64,000 nucleotides of DNA, from assembly GCA_029204225.1 (NCBI GenBank), contig CM055093.1, positions 34,728,525 to 34,792,524 on the forward strand, given 5' to 3'. This document shows, one piece after another, positions 22,821 through 33,762 of the stretch. The DNA comes from Diphasiastrum complanatum (lineage: Eukaryota; Streptophyta; Lycopodiopsida; Lycopodiales; Lycopodiaceae). Numbering within the stretch: the first letter of the stretch is position 1; every line of letters begins with the position of its first letter. Under the pieces are notes generated by a model. It was not told the DNA's origin. It saw only the letters and a program-made list of their open reading frames with translations, and ran no database searches. The position numbers were made by a program, and so were the translations under genes.

Positions 22821-24500
22821 AGTGATAAGCTTTAAATCCCCATGGATCCAAGAGCATTAACTCTAGGGACAAGCTTCTATCAATAACAGATCCAATGTTA
22901 TCCATGTATCGGATTCCACTTCTAACATCACAATTGACATCCAAAATTGCAGATAACTCAATGTTCACAAAGATATCAGTTATGAATTCAACTAAATGAA
23001 TTTAATTAATATATGGTATTAAGCAGTTATTTATAAAGATTACCAAAATCCTAACTGCAAAATAAATTTCCAGATCACACTTACTACCACTGATGTCCAC
23101 TTTTCTTCCCCCCTTAGGAATTCCAGTCTCCTGAAAATCTATTTCAGCTAAGGTACTAAGAAGACGTAATGACATTAGATAAGTCATTCACATATTGCAC
23201 ACGATGTGCAGGATGCTTCAACTCTTCTATTATCAAAAAGAAGTTTGCAACAAAATCTTTGAAGATCAACTGCATCGGCACAAGAGAGATATCATCTCTC
23301 ATGAATAAACTGGTAACTAGCTACTACTTGCTAGCTCTGAATTTGTGTCTGTGACAGTTTGTGTCTGCTGCTGCATGACTCACACTCATCAATGACTGAC
23401 GCATCAAAATTAGCCAACTCATCTCTCTTGTTCATCCTGTTTATTTAGGAATAGAGAAAAGTGGTTTATGCTAATCATTTGATTACATGGATAAGCTTGT
23501 TCTAACGGCTTCCAGTTGTGCATCGTCATCGTCCATGGAGTTCTCCATGTGGTACTTTGTTGATCTTGCCAGTGATTTGGTCGTGAAGATCCACCATTTT
23601 TGCAGTCGTCTGTGACCGTAATCGTCTCTCTACTATGTGTTTCGGTCGTGAAGGTTCTTTGGCAAGCAACCACAAATAGACCATAGCAAGGGATTTTGCG
23701 GTGCTCAGGCAGTTCATCTCTTTGAGAGGAGAGAACCATTATGAACAGTATTCGTTGACTCTACGGTGGTCTTCGGTCGACTTCCTTCGTGGACTACCTT
23801 TGGTTTGCTTCATAGGTGACCGTAAGTTCCAGCTTGGCGGTTGCCTTTGGTCTACAAGAGTGGACATGGTAAGGTGATGAATAAGATGCTAGTGAGTAAG
23901 GAAATGTGCCTACCTTACCTACATTTGGAAATAATAAACAGCCAAACTGATCTCTGTTTGGTACTCATACCTCATTGAATAAGAAGACAACACATTTGAT
24001 CGTTCTTCAGTTTCTTCCCATTAAGATGTAATAATAGGTAACAACCAATGAAACAAGTATTGATAACCTAGACGCTCTTAAAAGCACATGGATTTGTGTA
24101 GGAGATCCTCACATTCCTAGGGATTGGAAAACGGAATTGCCCTAATCCTAATGTGAATGTTAGGGTAGAATGCTTGGCCAAGTATAAACATACACAGGGC
24201 CCTTCCACTTCCAATCTTGGATAGTGAAGAATGGATTACTCCTGACAACATTGTTTCAGAATCATTTCGGTGCAAGCTCTTTACTGATGTAAAAAATTCT
24301 ATGAAAACAAGTATTGGGTCCAAAAATGTCCCATTAAGTTGGTTTATTTCTTTGAATGTATTTGCTGATTTTTTTCGACTGCAAATCTGCATAGAACACC
24401 GACATTATTTGTTTGTAAGGATTTGTCAGATTATACTTTGTCAGAACTTATGGACAAAGATTGGGACCATAAATCAAGAGGAGAAATAGATTGCCGAATA
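22821..24500. other. Stretch without recognised genes
   Basis: Short open frames on both strands (for example 23419-23739 minus and 24217-24489 plus) show no domain I can name. Part of it may be eroded leader or gag of the element whose primer site is at 22683. The last 300 bp may contain upstream exons of the gene-like piece at 24510. Confidence 0.4.
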
Positions 24501-24509
24501 AAAATGACT

Positions 24510-24955
24510 CCATTGACATCAAATTGAAAGAAAAACGTTGAGCCTTAATTTTAACTATCAAAGGTGGAAAAAGAGTGGTACAACATGGATACCATTAGAT
24601 CAAGACATGGAACAAGATGGACACACTAATAGAAAGCAAATTGACATTGCATACAATGATGAACTCATTACTACTATTGAAGTTGAAGAAGACTGGAGCC
24701 TTCACTATATCCAAATAGAGCTTGTCTTATTACAATATGAGCTTCCTGAATACTTTAGGTTCATTGTTCACGAGAAACATGTAAGTTTTTTGAAATTTAA
24801 TTTTATTTGATGCAATAATTTGTCAGCAATACAAAGTTATGTTTTATGCAATATTTAATAAAACCTTTTTTCTTTTGCAGATACGGAAAAGACAAAAACA
24901 ATTTACAAAATGCAAAGATCTAGGTACGATGATCAAGGTGATAGAAGAGCCATGA
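24510..24955 (+). CDS. Gene fragment of unknown family, two exons
   Basis: The open frame up to 24780 ends at a strong donor (CAT|GTAAGT). An intron of 100 nt with a pyrimidine-rich end (TTTTCTTTTGCAG, ending 24880) joins in phase 0 to a second exon, 24881-24955. The product ends IEVEEDWSLHYIQIEL ... YELPEYFRFIVHEKH | IRKRQKQFTKCKDLG...EEP. The splice signals and even composition suggest a real or once-real gene. No ATG lies at the frame start, so a 5' exon is missing or lost. I do not recognise the family. It converges with the minus-strand frame at 25063. Confidence 0.45.
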
Positions 24956-25062
24956 TATGCAAAAGCAAGCACACGAGATCGTAAAAATAAATGTACAGTG
25001 TTATAGCTTTTTATATCAATAAAAATGAGCCTCGAACATTGGGCTTTTTTACAAACTATACT

Positions 25063-25302
25063 TCATTCTGAAGATTTGACTACTTTTTCTTGTGGCCCTG
25101 CTGACTTCCTCTCTTTCTTTGGTCTATGCTCCATTGGCTTGATCTCTTCTTTAATAGTAGATATCTCATTATAAAATACAACACCTTTGTGATCCATAAT
25201 AGCGACATTAGGAGAAAGGGCTCCTAATTTTGACCTTGCTTCTAAATCAGCCTTATAATTTCTAGGATCACATAATACTGCCTTTGTATGGATGAGTTTG
25301 AT
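25063..25302 (-). CDS. C-terminal exon-like frame of unknown family
   Basis: A minus-strand frame of 79 codons with an upstream in-frame stop at 25305-25303. It reads VLCDPRNYKADLEARSKLG, LSPNVAIMDHKGVVFYNEI, then a Lys/Glu-rich tail ending KVVKSSE-stop at 25063. It has no ATG at its head and looks like the last exon of a longer gene. It could belong to a transposon or captured host gene; the family is unknown. Confidence 0.35.
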   Translation of the reverse strand: MKLIHTKAVLCDPRNYKADLEARSKLGALSPNVAIMDHKGVVFYNEISTIKEEIKPMEHRPKKERKSAGPQEKVVKSSE

Positions 25303-25639
25303 TCAATCTTGTCTGAATTCATACACATCATTACATGTGTACACACCAAGCGAGAATTGCAAATAGACACAAAATTGGGTTGAGAAATATAGCCGCATTC
25401 ATAATGAAAAATACATAAAGTAAAAAACAAGGAGGATCATGATGCTCACTTGCTCGATATCAACCGTGTCTTGTTGAAAATTATACCACTCAAAAAATCT
25501 CTTTGCATTATGGAGCGTAAACCACTTGCAACTAAATGCATCTTGTTGTTGGGGAGTCTGTACATAAAAAACAAATATAAGATCTATCCAAATAAAATTC
25601 TAAATACATTATCATATAAGGTCTATCTAAATAAAATTA

Positions 25640-25876
25640 TGAATACATTCAATGTCTTTCGTTCCAATGAAGGTGGTCTGCAACATCTTCTTGCCAATCA
25701 GATCCCTGATCAAGTGGTACTTGATCGCAATGTATTTCATCCTTGAGTAAAACACAGGGTCTTTCATCAGATGTATTGCAGATGTGCTGTCCATCTGCAA
25801 AACCAGAGGTTCGTTCCTCGTTTCGCCCAATTCATCCAGGAACTATTTGAGCCAAATAATTTTTTTGGCCATCTTT
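25640..25876 (-). pseudogene. Ty1/copia family B: RNase H fragment
   Basis: Minus-strand text ELGETRNEPLVLQMDSTSA, IHLMKDPVFYSRMKYIAIK, YHLIRDLIGKKML matches the RNase H end of the element at 16235-16560. It stops exactly where the plus-strand element begins (25877). Its RT counterpart of the same family and strand lies beyond that element, at 27985-28400. Confidence 0.8.
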
Positions 25877-27892
25877 GTCTAAAAATGTGAACTCCTACAA
25901 CTTTGTCGCGACGCGAAACAAAACGAAGGACATTTGACAAAGCGATCAGTCTTGTCGCTGATGAGAGACTGATGAGGGGTGAAGGCGAAGGAAGCAGTGA
26001 TCAAGAGAAAGCTCTCTTCACAAAAGGAAAGAAGAAAAATAAGAACAAACCCAGATTCGACAAGACGAAGTCCTCGAATCATCAATCTTCTTCTTGTAAT
26101 CACTAACACAAACCAGGCCATACGACCAACAAATGCTGGTTCAATCTAGCAATACCTTGTATGCATTGCAAGCAAAAGGGGCACTCTGCATACGATTGCA
26201 GATTCAATCCAAAAAGAAAGAACGAAGCTGAAAAGGCAAATGTTGTAGAGTCATCCAAGGATGCGGATAAAGGTGATGAAGCCTTCACGATACTCAATGA
26301 AGCTTCGACGAGCTACACCGAACAAGACTACAATGTAGTCATTGATTCAGGAGCAACATCACACATCACCTGCAACAAGAAAATCTTGATCGACTTCAAA
26401 GAACTCAAAAATAACATAGCAGTGATTCTAGGTGATGGGAGCAGACACAATGTCAAAGGCATCGGGACTCTACAGCTGCGAACACTGTCAGGTCAAGCAG
26501 AGCTGCCAGGAGCACTCTAAGTGCCTTCACTTAGAAAAGATCTGCTATCTGTCTCCAAGATGGCAGATCTTGGAATTCGAGTTTTATTCGATGGCAATAC
26601 ATGCCGCATGATCGAGAAAACGACAAACAAATTGCTGACGGTCGGATGCAGAGAAGGAAACCTCTACCAGGCCAAGATAATCAACAATTCTGATAGCATA
26701 TTAAATGCATCAGAAAATGAAGATCAGCTCTGGCATAGGAGGATGTATCATTTGAACATGAGGAGCCTATATGACATGTGCAAAAAAGACATAGTCACAT
26801 GTCTCAAGATATCAAGGTCCGAAATTGAGTTCTACGAAGCCCTTCAGAAAGGCAAACAACATCGGAATCCATTCACACATGAGGGAAGAAGAGCCAAAGA
26901 AGTTATTGAGCTCGTCCACTCTGATGTCTGTGGACCGATGAAAATGGATTTGCTCTCAAGCTCGAGGTATTTTCTGACGTTCATAGATGATTACAGCCGG
27001 ATGACTACGATCTACTACCTAAAGAAGAAATCTGAAGTGTTCGACTCCTTCAAGAAGTTTGTGGCATTTGCAGAGAGACACAGCTCAAAGAAGATTCAGA
27101 TCATCAGATCTAACAATGGAGGTGAGTACAAAAGCAAAGAATTTTTAAGATTCTGCCAAGAACAGGGGTAGAACATCAGTTTACTCCTGCGTACACACCA
27201 GAATATAATGGTGTCGCAGAAAGAAGAAACAGAACGCTAGTCGAAGGAGCCAGATGCATGATGGTACAAGCTCGATTGCCAAGTCAATAGCTACAGCAGT
27301 ACACCTACAGAACAGATCAACAATGACAACGTTGAAAGATAAGACACCGTACGAAATATGGACAGGTAGAAAGCCTGATCTATCATACGTACGTGTGTTC
27401 GGATGTGCAACATATAAGCACATTCCAAAAGAAAAAAGAAGAAAGCTCGATAACACATCAGAGTACACAATCATGGTCGGGTACTCGAATAGATCACGAG
27501 TGTACAGGCTCTACAATACAACCACGAAAAAGGTTATTTCAAGTAGAGATGTGAAGTTCAAGAGTCTACCCTAGACTGAAAGATGAAAGAGGCCATGAGA
27601 TCTTCGCACTGTTGCCAATTCAAGAGGGAGTGACCATGCACAATGATGATGGACTCCCAGAGTGCCATCTATTTGTCCCAGGATCCTATCTTCCATTCCA
27701 AGACAAAATACATTCCTCTGAAGTACCATCACATTTGAGATTTAATCTCGAAAGGAGAGCTCCAGGTCCAGTACATAAAATCTGAAAACATGATTGCAGA
27801 TCTGCTCACGAAGCTGTTCGACAAGCCACTCTTCACAAAGCAAAGAAAGACAATTGGATTAAACGTGCAAAGCTGCAAGGTTCAAGAGGAAG
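25877..27892 (+). pseudogene. Ty1/copia family F: gag-protease-integrase with RT deleted
   Basis: It begins with about 45 bp of LTR start (TCTAAAAATGTGAACTCC) joined straight to late gag (DKAISLVADERLM). Then come the zinc knuckle CMHCKQKGHSAYDC, the protease site VIDSGATSHIT, GAG-pre-integrase (LWHRRMYHLNM) and integrase (HSDVCGPM, NGGEYKSKEF, NGVAERRNRTLVEGA). The second catalytic Asp is Asn here (RSNNGGEY). Stops lie at 26104, 26518 and 27168, with frameshifts near 27250 and 27570. From about 27640 it jumps to the RNase H tail (ADLLTKLFDKPLFTKQR), so RT is deleted. It is the same family as the fragment at 56.5-57.9 kb. Confidence 0.88.
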
Positions 27893-27984
27893 TGTTAGAA
27901 AATGTGAACTCCTGCAACTTTGCCGCGAAGCAACACGAAGCGATGGTCGAACGATAAACTATTCGCAAAAAAGAAGTGAATTCA
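27893..27984 (+). mobile_element. Start of 3' LTR of copia family F (truncated)
   Basis: After GTTCAAGAGGAAG the sequence TGTTAGAAAATGTGAACTCCTG matches the LTR scrap at 25877-25925, so this is the beginning of the 3' LTR. It is cut within about 90 bp by the minus-strand copia fragment. Confidence 0.6.
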
Positions 27985-28400
27985 AGACATATACTAGGAG
28001 TTGATTCATGTAGACCCCTTCATCTAACTCACCATGCAAGAAGGTTGTCTTCTCGTCCACAATGTGGATCATGAGGTCATAAGCAGCTGCATATGCAAAT
28101 AGTAAACGTAGGGACGAATGTTTTAGGACAGGAGAAAAGGCTCAGAATAGTCAATACCATATCTTTGAGAGAATCCCTTCGCTACCAGTCTTGCCTTATA
28201 TTTTGAGACATCTCCATCTGGTCCATACTTGAGCTTGTAAACCCATTTGCATTTCACAACCTTTTGTTTATCTGGTGATGGCTGCAATGTCCATACCTGG
28301 TTCTTCCTCATGGATTCCATCTCCTCGTTCATGGCTGGGATCCATTTGTCCTTCTCTGGACATTCAATTGCCTCCTTGAATGTCTGTGGTTCTGAAGGAT
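27985..28400 (-). pseudogene. Ty1/copia family B: linker and RT start
   Basis: On the minus strand from 28400: ECPEKDKWIPAMNEEMESM, KNQVWTLQPSPDK, KCKWVYKLKYGPDGD, ARLVAKGFSQRYGIDYSE and, after stops, an eroded FLHGELDEGVYM block. It matches the family at 17.0-17.8 kb. With the RNase H piece at 25640-25876 it flanks the plus-strand family F element. Confidence 0.82.
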
Positions 28401-31268
28401 TATAAAACGACCCCCAAATAGACTGCCAATCTAAGGGAATTCTAATGGAAGTCGGTCTATACCACAATTATAGCTCAAACTCCATTGCGCATGGAGTCGA
28501 AAATAAGGCCGTTCATGATCACAGGCACTTTCAATGGCAATCAACAAGGCACATTCCTAACGGTCTACCGACAATTTTCAGATAGACTAAGGAACTTTGA
28601 AATGGATAAGAGGTCACGCGTGTAACTCTAGCTTTTAAAATACCGATGAGACGTACAAGCATGATTCGTATATAAGCTGAAATTCACTTAACGAGTGAGG
28701 TAAAATAGGGTTAGATCTTGAATAAACGCCTAATCTTCATCTGAACCGTTTGCATAGGCTTCAGGAATGTTTGTTACTAGTGCATTTCGAGAAGAGATAC
28801 AAATTCAACGACCTCCCCACATGTAGCAAATTTGGCGGGCATTTTTAACTCGTCAAACAAATGCTAAACCTGTGGCAAACGGTTAGTTCCCGAATCTTGA
28901 ATTGCAATTTGTCCGAGCAACTATGGTCAACAATGCTCAACAAAGAAGTGGACAGTTATTATCATGGGCTCATAGGCTCAAGAGTCAAACAACTTAGGTG
29001 ACGATGAGCAAATCACTTGCTAGGGTTCTCTCATTAAAAGGCTATGCAGCTTGACGGATGTTTGAATAGCAAGGTAGATCTCTGAAACCATTGCTAACAT
29101 TTCACTCAAAACCTTCAATAGGCCTCAATGGTTATAGCTTGATGGTTTGGTTATACACAGGTCTTCCTAAAGAAGATAATAATGTTGTTTAGTTTCTCTC
29201 ACACAGAAACCATGGCTCACCATGCTACAACAGAGAGGCATCTAGACCACAATAGTCGGGCCTCTAGTTGATTTCAAGTAATGAATAGGGTTGGTAGCTC
29301 GATGAATGCAAGGCAAATGGATTGCCCACAAAAACCAATGATCTCCATTAAGCGTAAAATACCTTGCATTTCATCAGTTGGCAAAGAAAATCTCTTTCCG
29401 TTAGTCACGGTCAGAAAACCACGCAGGTCAGGCAGTTGGATGGCAGGCAGCGATCTGACTCAGTGTTTTTTAACCAATGGGTGACAGTCTATTCATCACT
29501 AAGTCCCAATGAAAATGCCTCTTGGATTTAGGGTTTGTAACCCACACTCAGGGAAATTATGGAGTGGTTTTAAACATAGTCAAGATAAAGAAGGGCCACT
29601 GATAGAAGTAGATAGATGGTCGCAGATGAAGGGCCTCAGCAAGGCGCAAATAAGGATGGGCCGCTGACAGCAGGATTGTGGCAAACCCACAAGCATGCGA
29701 TGGGCAGATCTGAGCGTAGACAGGGCATCAATAGGTGCAGGTAAGGAGATTGGCCAAAACAGGTCACATGCAAACCAAGTGAGAAGGAGCGCAGGTAGGT
29801 GATGGATCTAGTGCGCAGGTCAAGAAGAGGAGCAGGGTCGCCACAGGCAGACCACAGGCAACCAAGCAAATGGGCAAAATCGCAAGGCAGGGAAAAGGAG
29901 TGATGACCGCAAGGGCGCTGATGAGAGAACGGGGCAGCCACAGGCAGGTAAAACGCAAATGGGAAAGAAGAAGAAACCGCAGGCAGAGATCTGTAGGCAA
30001 AAAAGTGGAGAAGGGGCACAAATAGACATATAGAAGTGAAACGCACTGAGAAGGCAGCACTCTGCCACCTATCTTCCACACTACTAGTGGATCAACACTT
30101 TGCTCCAGACAGCCTCACTCTGCTCCAGACAGCCTTTCTAATGCTATCGAATACCTCTGCAAATCACTACCATTTTTGCGTTCATCTCTTGTGAAAGATT
30201 TACACACTCACTGTGTATTTTCAAACACATATCACTATGCCATACATGTATGAATAGTTAAGCATCACTATAATCTTATCTACATTCTAAACATATGTTA
30301 CACAAAATGTAATCAAGAGATACAGAGACAAGATCTCTGCTTCTCACATTCTATACACAAAATTGTGTGCTTATGAGCCAGAGATTTGTATCCCACAGAC
30401 AAATCTCTTAATTAGCAGATTTCAAACATTGTACTCATCTTATGCGGTGCTCCTCAGGTGGAGAACGTATTATTTCACATGATTGCATTCGTGATGCTCT
30501 TTGTTGGCTGATTCTGACGAATCCCCAAGATACTCAGATAGAGCAACTCAAGAGCATCTCTCACCTTAGACCGAGGAGGTCTCTGAGGAGACGAGACGAA
30601 CGAGGACTGAGAGCCGAGTATGAGAGCCGAGAAATGCTAGTTAGGAATGACAAGCAAGAACTGTGTAAGCCTCATAGTGAATCCCGAAAGATGGAATGAC
30701 CATCTAGGAACTAGTATTTCTAAGCTAATGCAATGAATGCAAGTAGACCCCTCTTAAATAAAGTAAAGTGAGTCACCTTTTGATGGGACCTCTAGTGGAG
30801 AGCATTATTCCACTTGTAATTTGTGTAGTGTGGAAATGCCACTAGGATGCGACCTAGCTCTCTTGCTTATTTAAGAGACTCTCTCTTTGAGAAGAGGAGC
30901 TTCTTGTGTATTGTATCAACTCCATGCTGAAATGAGAAGAGCCTCCACGAGTTAGGTGCATCCATTGAGCTCCTTGATCATGCTTGTTTCTTGAGTGATG
31001 CATTCATGATCTTGCCCTTCCTTCCTTTGTGTGTGGTTGTGGATCTTAGAGTGGATTAGATTTTCTGCTTTCCTAGAGTGAATTAGATTTCATTTTTTGT
31101 TTGTGGATTAATGTAGAAATCAGCATTCAGGTAAACTAAATGGGCTAGAAATGTGACATAAATTTTGCATATCCTCCAACATTTTAGTTCTTGATGTTCT
31201 TGGACAATCATACCCCATACATAATAAATTTTGCTTGAAACCCCTTTTTTTTTTTCTAAGGAGCCCAT
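28401..31268. other. Long stretch without convincing genes
   Basis: Open frames at 29636-30081 (minus) overlap in three frames and come from a GCAGG/GGCAA-rich, word-repetitive region, so I do not call them. A frame at 30442-30699 (plus, 85 codons, Arg-rich end) has no recognised domain. A 20-bp-scale duplication of CTGCTCCAGACAGCCT lies near 30100-30140. The last few hundred bases probably hold the promoter of the Mic10-like gene. Confidence 0.5.
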
Positions 31269-31276
31269 GGAGGCGG

Positions 31277-31298
31277 CGGTGGTGGTGGTGGTGGTGGT
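31277..31298. repeat. (GGT)n microsatellite
   Basis: About seven GGT units, following two GGC units, upstream of the Mic10-like gene and possibly in its 5' UTR. Confidence 0.85.
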
Positions 31299-31511
31299 CC
31301 TCGTCACCATGTGATCCTTATGATGTTTACTTCCGCCTCCAGGCATCCTCTTTCTCCTCGAAAGCTTTGGCTATGGCTATGGCAATGGCGATGGTCGACT
31401 AGCGAAGAGCAATGGAGAATAAAGCTGTTACTGCTGCGTGAAAAAATACCTCTGCATCAATCAACTATCTGGAATACAGATAATTTTGTGTCTGTATTCA
31501 TTGATCTGATC

Positions 31512-31886
31512 ATGGCGGAGGCATCGGCCAAGTGCTATTCCTCTTTTGCTGCTGCTGCTGCTGCTGCTTCTTCTTCTTCTTCTTCTACATATCCCGAGGA
31601 GTTCTTGTTCGATCAGAAATATGAAGCTTGCTCGGACATTCTGGTGCGGCGCTTGACTTATGGCTCCGTCACTGGAGCACTGGCCGCGCTTTTTTTCTTC
31701 CGAAGGCCTCACAGCCGCTGGGCCGCCATCGCATTTGGTGCCGGTTTGGGGCTTGGATCTGCCTACACGGACTGTTGTCGCATCTTCAATGGCTCTATTC
31801 CAGGTTGGGGATCCAAACCCTGGGAAGCTTCTAGATATGTGCCTTATTCTCAATCAGATTCATCTCCTGAGAAGTGGGTACCCTAA
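31512..31886 (+). CDS. Mic10-like subunit of the mitochondrial MICOS complex
   Basis: The protein is 124 residues. An N-terminal extension of Ala and Ser runs (residues 13-25, from GCT and TCT repeats) precedes the conserved part: FDQKYEACSDILVRRLTYGS, a first hydrophobic segment (about 50-63, GSVTGALAALFFF), a basic RRPHSRW loop, and a second segment (about 70-86) with the glycine motif GAGLGLGSAYTDC. This two-helix hairpin with glycine motifs is typical of Mic10 (DUF543), a small inner-membrane protein that bends cristae junctions. The loop and glycine pattern fit the family well. I chose the ATG at 31512 because it directly precedes the Ala/Ser stretch; an in-frame ATG at 31311 would add 67 unconserved residues. 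It is a single exon. Confidence 0.85.
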   Translation: MAEASAKCYSSFAAAAAAASSSSSSTYPEEFLFDQKYEACSDILVRRLTYGSVTGALAALFFFRRPHSRWAAIAFGAGLGLGSAYTDCCRIFNGSIPGWGSKPWEASRYVPYSQSDSSPEKWVP

Positions 31887-33762
31887 TTGGAGTTGGAGTT
31901 GGAGTTACGTCCTTCCATCAAATTGCTGAATAATAATAATGTAATCTGCTGATTCCTTTAGGAAGTTTTCTGGTTAAACAAAGTGAGCACATAGATGCTG
32001 GCGAGATGTTTTGCAGGAAGTCATAAATTTCAAAGTGGTGTGAAAGATTGCATGCACCATTTCTCCTGATTCTAGATCTTGATGACAGACACACTTACTT
32101 TTCAATAACGTTATTTTAGATCCATGTATATTTGAAGCTTCGTTACCTAGCAGTGTCTTTCTTATCCATTTTGAAAAGAAATGATATAGATACATCTTTT
32201 TTTCCTGATGTAAACTTTTGTTCTCCGAATGGATTCGTTGCATCAATTCTGTGAACCTTTGTTTAAGGTTTATGTTTCATAAAGTGCCGCTGATTCTAGA
32301 TATGGAGCTTAACACTGAGGTTAGTTCCCTCCTTTTTTACACACATTATTATCACACTAGCAGTAATCTTACTGTATGTTATGCCAGTAGCCTTGTGCTT
32401 GCGCCCTGTCCCTCAACTTGTGAAATTGTAAAGCAACGAGATAACCTCTTAAGACACGTTGGAAATGTGCCTTTGTAAGAGAATGCTAGTTTCTGCATGT
32501 TTTTCTGTTGACTGAATTTGTGAGGCTTACTATAACTGCCATGGTGGATAGAGTCGTATTCTTCGTGAAATGAGTATAATTGATATCCTAGGCCCTGCTT
32601 GAAGCAGATTTAGAGCTCTCTGCCAGAGTGTCTTCTTCCGAGTGTGTTATTACTTATTTTGAATGCCACGTTAGATGACCTAAGCAAAAGTTTTGGATCT
32701 ATGGCTATGCCAATTTTGGAACAGAACAAATTCATGAATAAAAATTGAAACTTACATTTTGTTGCAGTATTGCTCTTAATGCTAGCTAGCCCTTCATCAT
32801 TGACTGAGTCCGCTAGCGTTCATCATTGATTGAGTCTGCCCTTTACCTATGGAGAAGTGATAGAAACTTAGTATGCTGGTTGTTGTACCAATGTATGAAA
32901 GCTAATGTGGACATATGTTTGTGCATTTGTTCTGCACCTACTCTAGGGTCCTGATAACTTGAGGGATGTCATAGTATTTGGTCCGAGCTACGCATGATGA
33001 ACTTGGTGGTCTAAGACTTCTTGGTTGGACTCCATAGGGTTGAAAATTGCATGTCTCCTTTGTTATATCGGGTATTATCCTAGATAGACCATCAATATAT
33101 CACATTCTGTTGCAGCAAAAGTTTGAACTTCTATGGCTTATACTTTTAGCTTTTTGGCTTGGTCTTCAACATTGTTTTTCAGGAAATCTGAACATCCTGA
33201 ACTAAATTAGGCCAGGTTGATGACCATGCAGTTTGGATGCTTACTTGCCAGTGTCAGTTGTAATATGATGTTGTGAGCTTTCCAGTTGCATTGTTTCTCA
33301 AGTGTTTTGCTAGCATTTTCAGATAGCATTATCTTCTAGCGTTCTATGCTCTCAAAAACTAGCATACGTAATCTGTGGATAACCCAAAAACGTTACGAAC
33401 TAAAAGTATACGAGAACAAATAATTTTTGTTGTTTGTTTGTACGATGCAACTTGTTAACTAGCTTTAGAAACAGCTTCCGTAGAAAAAAAGTCTTGAATT
33501 ATGTGTCACCAATGCTGTAAATATAGTCAGTCAGCTGATGCTTCACATCAATCAAGAAGCAAGAAATCTACTATGACGTAGAGACATATTAGTTCAGTGC
33601 CCGGTTGGGTGCATCGTGAGGTTTTTAGGTACATGTCTTTTCTGTTAATAGAAGTTAGAAGTTATCCCAAAAAAACCAGCGGTAAACTTCTCGTAACATT
33701 ATGGGCCACTTTGTGCTTCCTTGACACCATAACAAATGTTGAGTTCTATCGTCAAATGTGTT
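31887..33762. other. 3' flank of the Mic10-like gene, no gene seen
   Basis: AT-rich, with short open frames only. It includes the 3' UTR of the Mic10-like gene. A tandem-like CATTGACTGAGTC(C/T)GC / CATTGATTGAGTCTGC pair is visible near 32800-32840. Confidence 0.5.

Noticed and set aside
29636-30081. Overlapping minus-strand ORFs of 82-147 codons
   Set aside because: Three frames are open at once over a word-repetitive GCAGG/GGCAA-rich region; composition is Leu/Pro/Ser/Cys-biased and no domain is visible.
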